This document shows, one piece after another, positions 1 through 7,217 of a DNA stretch of 11,820 bases. Below the pieces are notes generated by a model. It saw only the letters and a list, made by a program, of their open reading frames with translations, had not been told where the DNA came from and ran no database searches. Both the position numbers and the translations under genes were made by a program. Origin of the DNA: Candidatus Margulisiibacteriota bacterium. GTDB lineage: Bacteria; Margulisbacteria; Termititenacia; Termititenacales; Termititenacaceae. The first letter of the stretch is position 1; each line of letters begins with the position of its first letter. The DNA lies in the NCBI GenBank assembly GCA_031279615.1, contig JAITIE010000034.1, positions 1-11,820 of the forward strand, written 5' to 3'.

Positions 1-593
1 GTCGCCAGAGAAACATTGCCCGGCTCGCCGCGGAAATACACCACGCCGCCGACCATGCCGGCGCAGGCGCGGTCGCCCAGGATAGGCAGGCCAGCCGGCG
101 TGTCCACGCCGCAGACCACCGCGATGCCGCCGCCCATAAATTCAAAGCCAAAAGACCCGACATTTTTGAGTATCCATAATTCCGGCGGCGCATAGGCCGG
201 ATCATGCTTCATCAGCGAGCCGGTGCGCGTGCCGCCGCGTCCGCCGATATAAATCTTGCCCGATGCCGCGCAATGTCCGGCCGTGTCGCCGCCGTCACCG
301 CGCACGACGATCTCGCCGCCGGCATTGAGCCAGCCGACATCCGCCGAGGTCGAGCCCTCGACCACAATAGTCGTGCCGTCCATACACATCGAGCCGAGCC
401 GCTGTCCGGGGTTGGTCACTTTGAAAGTCAGCCGGCCCTTGGGCGACCAGAGCGGCCCGCCAATATCGTGCTGGCCGCAGGCGGCGATCTCAAATTCCGT
501 CTCACCGCGCTCCAGTCCCTGATAAATCTCCTGCAACAGCTCCTGCGTCGAGAGCCGTTTACTGCCTGCCAGCGATTGTATTTTTATGACCAT
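1..593 (-). CDS. Glutamate synthase GXGXG-domain protein (GltB3-like), 3' end outside window
   Basis: The reverse strand reads open from an ATG at 593-591 to the window edge, giving 197 codons and no stop. The translation starts MVIKIQSLAGSKRLS and carries many glycine-rich turns of the GXGXG beta-helix: DIGGPLW, GSMCMDGTTIVVEG, GGEIVVRGDGGDTAGHCA, GKIYIGGRGGTRTG, GGGIAVVCG. This is the C-terminal structural domain of the glutamate synthase large subunit (also found in FwdC/MgsB proteins), here a separate polypeptide. In the family it has no catalytic residues and holds the amidotransferase and synthase parts together. It begins 9 nt after the stop of the upstream vapC, has no good Shine-Dalgarno sequence (only GGTG about 12 nt upstream), and probably depends on readthrough from vapBC or gltB2. 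The GXGXG call is secure; the choice between glutamate synthase and N-methylglutamate synthase is open. Confidence 0.88.
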   Translation of the reverse strand, partial: MVIKIQSLAGSKRLSTQELLQEIYQGLERGETEFEIAACGQHDIGGPLWSPKGRLTFKVTNPGQRLGSMCMDGTTIVVEGSTSADVGWLNAGGEIVVRGDGGDTAGHCAASGKIYIGGRGGTRTGSLMKHDPAYAPPELWILKNVGSFGFEFMGGGIAVVCGVDTPAGLPILGDRACAGMVGGVVYFRGEPGNVSLA

Positions 594-602
594 ATTTTTT
601 TG

Positions 603-965
603 TTACACCAATTGTTTCTTTAATTCTTTGTCAAAAGTAAAAACTTCATGGCCTTTGATTTTAGAATAAGCGGCCAGTAGACAGTCCACAAAATCCAATT
701 TTGCAGAAGCAAACAAATTAATTCCATATAACACAACTTCTTTTTCCAAAATCAAGCCTAAATCAGATATTTTTGTAATTTTATTGACGATTTCTTTCCT
801 GCTCATTCGATAGACTTTACTCAGAACATAAACCATCTCAGCAACCACTTCTAGGGGAACAACAATATCTGTCCTGGATAGCAATATATCCTCAACTTCA
901 TCGGACATTTTGTTATTGTCCTGCAGAACAAAGCGCAATATAGCATTGGTATCAAGCAACAACAT
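603..965 (-). CDS. vapC: PIN-domain ribonuclease toxin (VapC family)
   Basis: A 120-residue protein with the full acidic PIN set: Asp5 in MLLLDTNAILRF, Glu43 in VVAEMVYVL, Asp91/Asp94 in AKLDFVDCLLAA and Asp112 in TFDKEL. PIN toxins of this type are Mg-dependent RNases, commonly cutting tRNA or rRNA; the target here is unknown. Its start overlaps the end of the upstream antitoxin gene by 14 nt, the usual translational coupling of a type II toxin-antitoxin pair. It is AT-rich compared with the glutamate synthase genes on either side, which points to acquisition by transfer. The next gene, the GXGXG protein, begins 9 nt after its stop, so the toxin seems to share a transcript with a metabolic gene. 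Confidence 0.9.
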   Translation of the reverse strand: MLLLDTNAILRFVLQDNNKMSDEVEDILLSRTDIVVPLEVVAEMVYVLSKVYRMSRKEIVNKITKISDLGLILEKEVVLYGINLFASAKLDFVDCLLAAYSKIKGHEVFTFDKELKKQLV

Positions 966-1299
966 ATTTTCTCCAATTATCTTTTACTGCCATTTCCCAA
1001 GCTTTTTTCTCTAAAGATCTTAATTTTGGATTGGCATATTTTTTCAAGGAGCCTTTTAAGTCTTTTATTAAGGCTTTCCGGCTTGTTTTATTTACAGCGT
1101 TGTGTTTTTCCGAATTGGCAGCAGGCTCGAACAATGAGCCTTTTGCGTTTTTTAGCGCAACTTTATTTATTTTCAGCTTTGGCTCCATAGCAAGCTCCGG
1201 CAAAACAATTATCTCCACCTTGCTGTATCGCATAGACTTCGGCAAATCCAGCACAGTCCTAAGTCGCTCGGCGTCCACAATCTGTCTTATCGCCTCCAT
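952..1299 (-). CDS. VapB-like antitoxin with an internal duplication
   Basis: A 115-residue basic protein partnered with the PIN toxin that overlaps its 3' end. The N-terminus (MEAIRQIVDAERLRTVLDLP, then KVEIIVLPE) is the DNA-binding-type start of a known antitoxin group, and the C-terminus (KGSLKKYANPKL, then LEKKAWEMAV) is the toxin-binding tail seen in the same group. From memory these antitoxins run to about 75-85 residues, so this one carries roughly 30 extra, apparently because the KGSL segment occurs twice (residues 53-56 and 82-85). An AGAGGTG Shine-Dalgarno lies 4 nt before the ATG, and a TATAAT box lies about 36 nt upstream. The role follows from position and motifs; the exact family name is not certain. 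Confidence 0.78.
   Translation of the reverse strand: MEAIRQIVDAERLRTVLDLPKSMRYSKVEIIVLPELAMEPKLKINKVALKNAKGSLFEPAANSEKHNAVNKTSRKALIKDLKGSLKKYANPKLRSLEKKAWEMAVKDNWRKYVVA
1028..1144 (-). repeat. Degenerate in-frame direct duplication inside the antitoxin gene
   Basis: Two segments of the antitoxin gene, at 1110-1144 and 1028-1057, share AAAAGGCTC-N-TTG followed by TGCCAAT on the coding strand. They lie 87 nt (29 codons) apart, so the reading frame is kept and the KGSL peptide appears twice. The copies have diverged between the two shared blocks and differ by 3 nt in length. Confidence 0.5.
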
Positions 1300-1334
1300 A
1301 AAACACCTCTTTCTAGTTTTTTCCTGCCGTAATT

Positions 1335-1340
1335 ATTATA
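1335..1340 (-). promoter_or_regulatory. Candidate -10 box for the embedded toxin-antitoxin pair
   Basis: A perfect TATAAT lies 6 nt after the gltB2 stop and would start transcription near 1328, about 28 nt before the antitoxin ATG. No convincing -35 hexamer is seen at 16-18 nt, so this is a weak call. If real, it lets the toxin-antitoxin pair, and possibly the GXGXG gene behind it, be expressed apart from the rest of the glutamate synthase operon. Confidence 0.35.
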
Positions 1341-1345
1341 CAACC

Positions 1346-2989
1346 TCAGCAGGCATACGGTATTTTCAACTGCTCGGCTACCGCTTTGTCCGTGGCGACC
1401 AGCGCGTCCGAACGTCCCACCGGCAGAGAGCTATTGCCGATCGGCGCCATCAGTTTGCGCATTTCCTGGTCAAAAGCCAGCACATAATCCACAATATTTT
1501 GCGCGGCCTTGTCCACATCCAGACGGCGCACCAATTTAAGGTCCTGCGTCGTGATACCGGTCGGGCACAGGCCGGTGTTGCAGGAATTACAGCGGCCATG
1601 ATCGTTGCCGACACAGCCCATGAGCTGTAATAAAATCTTGCCGACAGACACGCCGTTGGCGCCCAGACAAATCAGCTTAAAAGCGTCCGCCGCCGCGTTG
1701 CCGGTCATACCCACACCGCCAGCGCCCCACAGCGGTATTTGTCCCTGCCGTCCCTGGGTCACCGCGGCCAGATAACAGTCGCGGATTTTGGAAACGATCG
1801 GGTGGCCGGTGTGGTCGAGCGATACTTCATTGGCCGCGCCGGTGCCGCCGTAAAGGCCGTCGATAAAATAACCGCCGACAATGTGATACGGATCGCGCAA
1901 TAAATTGTTGTAAATAGAAACCGACGACGCCGTCGCCGAAGTTTTGATGCCTACCGGCACGCGGAATTTAAACGCGGCGTTCATGGAGAGGAACATTTTT
2001 TGCACGGACTCTTCAATAGAATACAAGCCCTGATGATTGGGCGGTGAAAGCAGGTCGGATTTTGGCACACCGCGGATCGCCTGAATATGCGGCGCGACTT
2101 TGGCGGCCATGAGCAGACCGCCGTCGCCCGGCTTCGCGCCCTGGCCAATCTTGATCAAAATGCCCGCGGGGTCTTCCTGCATTTCCGGCATAGCTTTGAC
2201 GATACGGTTCCAGCCGAAATGACCGGAGGCGATCTGCAAAATCATATATTTCAAATATTTGGATTTGAGCAGACGCAGCGGCATGCCGCCCTCGCCGGAA
2301 CACATGCGCACCGGCAAATTGTACTTTTCATTGAGACAGGCCGCGGCCAGACAAACCGCCTCCCAGGCGCGCGGCGACAGAGCGCCGATAGACATATCGC
2401 CGAAAATCAGCGGGTAAATCCAGCGCACGGGCGGCAGAGGTTTGTCGAGCTTTAATTTGCCGTCCGGATCGACCGAGAGCGGCATTTTGTCCGCGGGCAG
2501 GATGCGGCCAAACGGCGCCAAAATATCGAAAGTATGCCGTTCGGCGTCCAGCGACGGGTCGGTCATCTGGGAAATCCGGCCAACCACGATTTTGTCAAAA
2601 GTCCGGTCGCTGGCGTTTAGATTGGCGCGGCCGCCGCGCTTGATCGGCGAGCCGCCCTCGCGCGCGAAAATTTCCCAGCGGCTGTCCGCATTGCGGCGTG
2701 GACGGATCGCGCTGTTGGGGCAGGTTTTTTCGCACAGGCCACAGCCCACGCAATGATTCTGCACCGTGGCCGTCTGTTTGATGACCGGCACGGCGTAACG
2801 CTCGCCTTCCACCGGCGTCGGCATGTCGCCCGGCGAGTAAATGTAACTGCGCGCTTCCACCGCGGCGTGTATCGCCCGAAAAGTGCAGGCCGCCACGCAG
2901 CTGCCGCAGAGTTTGCAACGGCAGGGGTCCCACTCGATCCGCCAGGGCAAATCGTTGGCAGTCAATTCATTGACCGTTACTGTTTCCAC
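1346..2989 (-). CDS. gltB: Ferredoxin-FMN glutamate synthase, catalytic domain protein (GltB2-like)
   Basis: A 547-residue protein with a GTG start; AGAGGT lies about 8 nt upstream and the reading frame overlaps the preceding amidotransferase gene by 13 nt. The N-terminus holds two [4Fe-4S] motifs: C25-x2-C28-x2-C31-x3-C35 and C80-x2-C83-x2-C86-x3-C90-P. The rest is the FMN-binding glutamate synthase barrel, with GEGGMP, IKIGQGAKPGDGG, GLYGGTGAANE and the FMN loop WGAGGVGMTGNAAADA. A cysteine cluster C467-x2-C470-x4-C475-P follows and is the likely [3Fe-4S] ligand set; spacing differs from the C-x5-C-x4-C of the bacterial NADPH enzyme. In this family 2-oxoglutarate plus ammonia from glutamine gives glutamate, with reduced ferredoxin feeding the Fe-S chain. 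No NADPH-dependent beta subunit is present in the window. A related amine:glutamate synthase (MgsC) is an alternative. Confidence 0.9.
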   Translation of the reverse strand: METVTVNELTANDLPWRIEWDPCRCKLCGSCVAACTFRAIHAAVEARSYIYSPGDMPTPVEGERYAVPVIKQTATVQNHCVGCGLCEKTCPNSAIRPRRNADSRWEIFAREGGSPIKRGGRANLNASDRTFDKIVVGRISQMTDPSLDAERHTFDILAPFGRILPADKMPLSVDPDGKLKLDKPLPPVRWIYPLIFGDMSIGALSPRAWEAVCLAAACLNEKYNLPVRMCSGEGGMPLRLLKSKYLKYMILQIASGHFGWNRIVKAMPEMQEDPAGILIKIGQGAKPGDGGLLMAAKVAPHIQAIRGVPKSDLLSPPNHQGLYSIEESVQKMFLSMNAAFKFRVPVGIKTSATASSVSIYNNLLRDPYHIVGGYFIDGLYGGTGAANEVSLDHTGHPIVSKIRDCYLAAVTQGRQGQIPLWGAGGVGMTGNAAADAFKLICLGANGVSVGKILLQLMGCVGNDHGRCNSCNTGLCPTGITTQDLKLVRRLDVDKAAQNIVDYVLAFDQEMRKLMAPIGNSSLPVGRSDALVATDKAVAEQLKIPYAC

Positions 2990-4083
2990 CGCGTTACCTC
3001 TAAATTATTGTCAACCACGATCATCTCGCGCTCGTTGGGATAAATATCTTTTTCCTGATCGCGGTCGGGCAGAACAACATTGAGGCCGCAGACTTCGGAA
3101 GAGAGCGCCACCGTGCCGCCGTCACTGCCAACCACGATTGGCCGCAGTTTTTTGGAATCATTCACATTGATGACACGGCCGTCCGGCAGCACGCCGATAA
3201 TCGTGTTGGGGCCGTTGATTTCCAGATGCGGCAAAGACTGGCGCAAGGCCAGCAGGACATTTTTGTCCTCGCGCTGCAGCAAATCCTGAAACGGCAGCGG
3301 CGTAATGACATGCTTGTAATATTCCAGCGGCCATTTTAATTCGCGCTGTAAATAATGCAGTGTGTAGAGAAAACACTGTGAGTCCGACTCGAAACCGATG
3401 TAGCCGCGGTGCAGTGAACTCTGGAACTCCTTATTTTTCACGTAAAAAGTATTTTCGCCGTTGGCCAGCACCGTGTAGCCCTGCAGGAAAAACGGATGCG
3501 CGGCATAACGCACGATGGCGTAATTGGTGTTCTGGCGGCACTGCACCGTGATGATTTTCGCGCAAAAATCCGTGTCTTCCTGCCAAAGATTGAAATAGAC
3601 GCCGATATCCGCCGGATTGCCGATCTCTTTGAGCGTCAGGACGTCCGGCCAAAAAGAATAAACAAAGGCGCTGCCGTTTTCCGCGGTCAAGGCGCGCAAA
3701 GCCAGGCGGGTATCCGTCAGGAGATTTTCTTTGGCGGACTGCTCGGCGTTTTGATAACCCGCCGGATAATCGTAAACCTCAAAATTGTAATGTTCCAGCA
3801 GCGCGATGTCCAAACCGGCCTGCGGTTTGGTCTGCGGCGACCATTCAAAACGCAGGGTAAAACCCTTGTTTTGCATATAATTGTGGATTTTTTCCACGCT
3901 GGCGGAATTGCCGGCATAGGACAGCAGCGGTAATTTTTTGTACGGCGCGAAAACCCCGCCCAAATCCTGCATAACCATCGCAAAACCCGAATTATCGTGG
4001 CCTTTTTGCTGGGGCAGCATCAGGTACAAAACTTTGGACGGATGCGTGTATTTTTTGCTTTTTAGCGCGCCGACTCTGCACAT
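2977..4083 (-). CDS. Class II glutamine amidotransferase subunit of glutamate synthase (GltB1-like)
   Basis: I place the start at the ATG at 4083 because it gives MCRVGALKSKK, leaving Cys2 as the N-terminal nucleophile after Met removal, as class II amidotransferases require. An in-frame TTG at 4110 would add nine residues and bury the cysteine. The protein has 368 residues; GHDNSG (28-33) corresponds to the conserved RGxDSxG-type motif. In the family this domain hydrolyses glutamine and channels ammonia to the FMN domain, which is the next gene (13-nt overlap). No Shine-Dalgarno lies at a normal distance from the ATG; a promoter-like element predicts a transcript starting about 3 nt upstream, so translation may be leaderless. 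The first part matches the family well; the rest is more divergent. The MgsA subunit of N-methylglutamate synthase is a possible alternative. Confidence 0.83.
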   Translation of the reverse strand: MCRVGALKSKKYTHPSKVLYLMLPQQKGHDNSGFAMVMQDLGGVFAPYKKLPLLSYAGNSASVEKIHNYMQNKGFTLRFEWSPQTKPQAGLDIALLEHYNFEVYDYPAGYQNAEQSAKENLLTDTRLALRALTAENGSAFVYSFWPDVLTLKEIGNPADIGVYFNLWQEDTDFCAKIITVQCRQNTNYAIVRYAAHPFFLQGYTVLANGENTFYVKNKEFQSSLHRGYIGFESDSQCFLYTLHYLQRELKWPLEYYKHVITPLPFQDLLQREDKNVLLALRQSLPHLEINGPNTIIGVLPDGRVINVNDSKKLRPIVVGSDGGTVALSSEVCGLNVVLPDRDQEKDIYPNEREMIVVDNNLEVTRWKQ

Positions 4084-4092
4084 AGGTGGGAA

Positions 4093-4121
4093 ATTATTAC
4101 ACCTTGCCAATTTTTTGACAA
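4093..4121 (-). promoter_or_regulatory. Candidate promoter for the glutamate synthase unit
   Basis: TTGTCA (4121-4116), a 17-nt spacer, and AATAAT (4098-4093) preceded by TGT, i.e. an extended -10. The predicted start is near 4086, about 3 nt before the gltB1 ATG. The -10 region is itself a TGTAATAA half-site of the palindrome found just upstream. Confidence 0.55.
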
Positions 4122-4125
4122 CGTA

Positions 4126-4149
4126 ATTTATTACAAAAATGTAATAAAT
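4126..4149. promoter_or_regulatory. Palindromic operator upstream of gltB1
   Basis: ATTTATTACA-AAAA-TGTAATAAAT: perfect 10-bp arms around a 4-nt centre, in the spacer between ridA and gltB1. Its centre lies near -52 relative to the predicted start, a position typical of an activator. A further TTATTACA half-site lies at 4094-4101. The same palindrome core occurs upstream of the OCD-family gene at 10602-10619. It has no GC stem or T-run, so it is not an intrinsic terminator. The regulator is unknown. Confidence 0.7.
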
Positions 4150-4167
4150 ACGCTGGAAGCGGAGCTG

Positions 4168-4569
4168 TTAAGCGCTAGCGCCCAGCGCGGCGTCCATCTC
4201 GATCTCAATAAGCTGCGCCGGACGGTTCAGCCGCGGGGTCTCCACCATGGTAAAAAGCGGGCGGACATTTTTGAAAAATTCGGAATAAGCCCGCGCCGCT
4301 TCCGCGCCCTGCGTAATATCCGTAATGTACGCTTTGATTTTGATTACCTCTTCTTTTTTCGCCCCAGCCCGGGACAGCAAATCGATCTGTTTTTGCAAAA
4401 TATATTTCGTTTGCTCGTAGACGCTGCCCTCGCCGGCCACGCTCCCGTCCGGCTGGACGGAAGTCGTGCCACCGATGTAAATAAAAGGACCGGCCTGCAC
4501 CATACGGCTGTAGCCGGTTTTTTCCTCCAGCGGAGCGCCGGAAGAATAATTTACGCGTGATAAATTCAT
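4168..4569 (-). CDS. RidA/YjgF-family imine deaminase
   Basis: RidA-family proteins hydrolyse reactive enamines/imines (2-aminoacrylate and other imino acids) to keto acids and ammonia. From the ATG at 4569 (AAGGAG 6 nt upstream) the protein is 133 residues, the normal family length, and starts MNLSRVNYSSGAPLEEKTGYSR. The family features are present: FIYIGGTTS, the mid-protein helix with YILQKQIDLLSRAG, and the C-terminal TPRLNRPAQLIEIEMDAA with the Arg that binds the substrate carboxylate and the closing Glu. A second in-frame ATG at 4611 also has a Shine-Dalgarno (GGGAGG, 8 nt) and would add 14 residues; I prefer 4569 by family length. It follows the permease gene and closes the catabolic unit, which fits a role in clearing imines made by the upstream FAD oxidoreductase. 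It belongs to a divergent RidA subgroup, so I give no firm gene symbol. Confidence 0.85.
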   Translation of the reverse strand: MNLSRVNYSSGAPLEEKTGYSRMVQAGPFIYIGGTTSVQPDGSVAGEGSVYEQTKYILQKQIDLLSRAGAKKEEVIKIKAYITDITQGAEAARAYSEFFKNVRPLFTMVETPRLNRPAQLIEIEMDAALGASA

Positions 4570-4636
4570 TTTTTTCTCCTTGGGTAAACTCATGCCCGCG
4601 TACTCCACCATTTTAACGGCCTCCCTGCCCTGAAAT

Positions 4637-6013
4637 TTACTCGTTAATTAAAACATCCTCAATATCCGTGCCGGCAAAAAGCGGTTGTTTTTTGACCAAG
4701 CCGACCCAGATCAACGCATAAACAACCAGCGCCGCAAAAAGCACAAAAAATATTTTATAAATGAGGATCCTGGCTTCGCCCTCGGCAATGTTCCAAATCA
4801 TATAAATATTTCCGACAATGCAGAGGAACTGCGGAATACCCCAAAGGGTCAGTTTATTATTGCGCCCGGGATGATTGGGGTAACGCCGGCGCAGCACCAG
4901 CACCGACAAACTCACCAGCATATAAGAAACCAGCCAAAAACAGGAAGCCGTCAGCAAACCATTAACCAGGCCGGCTGACTGGGTAAAACCGGAGCCCACC
5001 ATAAATACCAGAAAAGCGGTTACCAGCGCCAGACCAGCCACCGGAATATTGTGTTTATTCTTTTTCTCAAATATCTCCGGCATCATAGCGTTTTTAGCCA
5101 TGCCGGAAAGAATATTGGGTATCGCGCCCATCAGCGTATTCGCGGTGCTGATCGAGGCCAGAAAAGTGATTATGCCCATCCAGAGCAATCCGGCCTTGCC
5201 CAAAAGATTTTCCGCAAAAACCATGTGCGGCAGTTCCGAATTAACCAAATCCGCATAAGTCACATAATTGCCCATCCCGATACCCAGCACAGCCTGAATA
5301 ACGCACAATAAAATTATGCCCAGCGCCATCGCCAGGGGAACTGTTACTTTGGGATTTTTTACGTCTTTGGCCACAGGAACAACATACTCCACGCCGATAA
5401 ACAGCCAGAAAGCCAGAGCGGTAAGAGCCAAAGCCGTGCCAAATCCAACGCCCGCGGCGGGCGGCGCGGTCTGGAGAACAACCTGGCCAATACCCAATTT
5501 GAAAAAACTAAGGAAGCCCAGCGCTGTCAAAGAAAGCAACAGCACGCCTACAACCAGATTTTGCACTTTAGAAAAAATATTGACGCCAAAATAATTAATC
5601 ACGCCGAGAGCCAGCGCAAAAACCACGCCAATCAACGCGGCAGGAATCCCGGGCAGGAATAATTCATGGAGAACCATACCGCACATGGCCATTTCTATAG
5701 GGGCGGCCAGCAAGGCGACAAAAACATACGCGCTGGTATTGGAGACGATCGAAACCACCGGACCCAGAGCCACCTGCGTATACTGCCCCAGACCGCCTTC
5801 AATACCCGGCATCAAATCGTGCAGCTCCGCGAAAGACAGAGCCACGCAGATATTCAGCACCGCCACAATACAGATAGCCAGAATAAACCATTTGCCGCCT
5901 AAGCCCACGCCCTGCCCCAGCGAAAGCAGGCAGCTTGACGCCACGATCAACCCGACGCACACGCAAATCGCGCTAAACAAACCTATTTTCTTTTTTTCTC
6001 CTATCGCGCTCAT
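4637..6013 (-). CDS. APC-family amino acid/amine permease
   Basis: A 458-residue, strongly hydrophobic protein with about 12 predicted membrane spans. It starts MSAIGEKKKIGLFSAICVCV, with a short basic cytoplasmic tail before the first span, and has the APC-type ordering of long spans joined by short loops (e.g. FAELHDLMPGIEGGLGQY after span 2). APC transporters use proton or exchange coupling to move amino acids or amines. The ATG at 6013 has a good Shine-Dalgarno (AAAGGAG, 7 nt). It sits between the FAD oxidoreductase and the RidA gene and probably imports the substrate of this pathway. The first span lacks the usual GSGIF-like motif (here VGLIVASSCLLSLG), so the substrate cannot be guessed. 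Confidence 0.88.
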   Translation of the reverse strand: MSAIGEKKKIGLFSAICVCVGLIVASSCLLSLGQGVGLGGKWFILAICIVAVLNICVALSFAELHDLMPGIEGGLGQYTQVALGPVVSIVSNTSAYVFVALLAAPIEMAMCGMVLHELFLPGIPAALIGVVFALALGVINYFGVNIFSKVQNLVVGVLLLSLTALGFLSFFKLGIGQVVLQTAPPAAGVGFGTALALTALAFWLFIGVEYVVPVAKDVKNPKVTVPLAMALGIILLCVIQAVLGIGMGNYVTYADLVNSELPHMVFAENLLGKAGLLWMGIITFLASISTANTLMGAIPNILSGMAKNAMMPEIFEKKNKHNIPVAGLALVTAFLVFMVGSGFTQSAGLVNGLLTASCFWLVSYMLVSLSVLVLRRRYPNHPGRNNKLTLWGIPQFLCIVGNIYMIWNIAEGEARILIYKIFFVLFAALVVYALIWVGLVKKQPLFAGTDIEDVLINE

Positions 6014-6089
6014 AATTTTCTCCTTTCAGATAATTAAACAGCTGGTCAATTTGTCTGCCGCGCCGCGCTCCTTCCTGCCCTGTCGATTT

Positions 6090-7217
6090 TCACTTGATGC
6101 CAAAACGGTCATAACGCAAAGCCGCCAGATCCAGCGCCGGCTGTCCGTCAATAACCATTTCACTCAACAACTTGCCCACTGCCGGACTGATGCCAAAACC
6201 GTGCCCGCTGAAACCGCAGGCAATGATTAAACCGGGGACTTCGTCCGTGAAACTAATGACCGGCACGTGGTCGGCGCAGTCATCTATCCAGCCCGCCCAA
6301 GAACGGATAATTTTGAGGTCGGCCAGCACGGGAAAATAAGACAGGATATTCCGGCAGGCCGCCGCAGCCGCGCCGGACGAGGACACCGGAAAACCCGCTC
6401 TGGCAAAAGGCTCGTAACCGGAAGCAATGCCGAAAACAAAGGAACCGTGCCGCGCGCTTTGGTGGCCGTAAAAATCCGCCGCCGCCGTGCCCAGCATTTG
6501 CGGGAACATTTCCACCGCGGCTTCGGTTACCAGAGTCTCCAAAAGCACCGGTTGCAGCGGCACGTCGAGTCCCACGGTGTTCAGCAGAGGCCGGCTGCCC
6601 AAACCCGCCGCCACAATAATCGTCCCGCCTTCATACAGGCCATTCTCCGCCGCGACCACGCGCGCGCGGCCTTTATTTTTCCGGATCGCTCGAACTGTCT
6701 CGCCGCTGATAAACCGCGCGCCAAGCTGCCGCGCCCGCCGGTAAAAAGCCAGTGTAGCCAGCAGCGGATTGGCATGACCGTCGGTCGGACACCAGCTGGC
6801 GCCCAGCACGGCCTGAGACAAATAGGGATTTATCGCTCTGGCCTCGTCGCCGGAAATCATTTTTACATTCAAGCCGCAGTCGACCGCTTTTCGCGTCAGG
6901 CCGGCCAATATATCCAGATGCGCTGCGGTTTTGCCGAGACGCAGATTGCCTTTTTGGCAATACTCCACATCCACGCCCAGCTCCTCGGCAAGCGTTGGCC
7001 AGATATTTTTGATGCCGCGCATGGCGATCGGCAGCTCGCGCGGGTCGCGGCCGGACTGCCGCACACCGCCGCCATTGCGCGCCGAGCCGCCTGAACCGAC
7101 AGCGTTTTCCTTTTCCAGCACGATGACCGAACAGCCGCCTTTGGCCAGATAGTAGGCCGCCGCGCAACCCATGATGCCGCCACCCACGATCACCACATCC
7201 GCCGCATTTTTAACCAT
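6090..7217 (-). CDS. DAO-type FAD-dependent amino acid/amine oxidoreductase
   Basis: A 375-residue flavoprotein whose N-terminal dinucleotide motif is GGGIMG (12-17) in VVIVGGGIMGCAAAYYLAKGG, followed by AVGSGGSARNGGGVRQSGRD and a C-terminal FSGHGFGISPAVGKLLSE block that closes the FAD site. This is the glycine oxidase / sarcosine oxidase beta / HcnC layout. It most likely oxidises the C-N bond of an amino acid or secondary amine to an imine. I start at the ATG at 7217: it overlaps the BFD gene stop by 8 nt (ATGGTTAA) and gives the motif at the right distance. A longer in-frame reading from 7463 would add an Arg/Trp-rich tail with no family match. The three overlapping genes upstream are its likely electron-transfer partners. 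Confidence 0.87.
   Translation of the reverse strand: MVKNAADVVIVGGGIMGCAAAYYLAKGGCSVIVLEKENAVGSGGSARNGGGVRQSGRDPRELPIAMRGIKNIWPTLAEELGVDVEYCQKGNLRLGKTAAHLDILAGLTRKAVDCGLNVKMISGDEARAINPYLSQAVLGASWCPTDGHANPLLATLAFYRRARQLGARFISGETVRAIRKNKGRARVVAAENGLYEGGTIIVAAGLGSRPLLNTVGLDVPLQPVLLETLVTEAAVEMFPQMLGTAAADFYGHQSARHGSFVFGIASGYEPFARAGFPVSSSGAAAAACRNILSYFPVLADLKIIRSWAGWIDDCADHVPVISFTDEVPGLIIACGFSGHGFGISPAVGKLLSEMVIDGQPALDLAALRYDRFGIK

Noticed and set aside
1331-1341. GTAATTATTATAC as another copy of the shared operator
   Set aside because: The half-site spacing and inner bases do not match TATTACA-N4-TGTAATA; it is better explained by the TATAAT box.
1031-1630. A 199-codon plus-strand open frame across the antitoxin gene and the end of gltB2
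   Set aside because: It runs antisense to two well-supported genes and has no domain-like features; it is a shadow frame.
4623-6082. CAGGGCAGG-N-AGG shared (minus strand) by the spacers before ridA (about 4623-4634) and the permease gene (about 6070-6082)
   Set aside because: Too short and purine-rich like ribosome-binding regions; only two copies, likely chance or relic Shine-Dalgarno sequence.
6267-7094. A 275-codon plus-strand open frame inside the DAO-type gene
   Set aside because: Antisense to a clear flavoprotein, low-complexity Arg/Gln/Ala composition, no recognisable motif.
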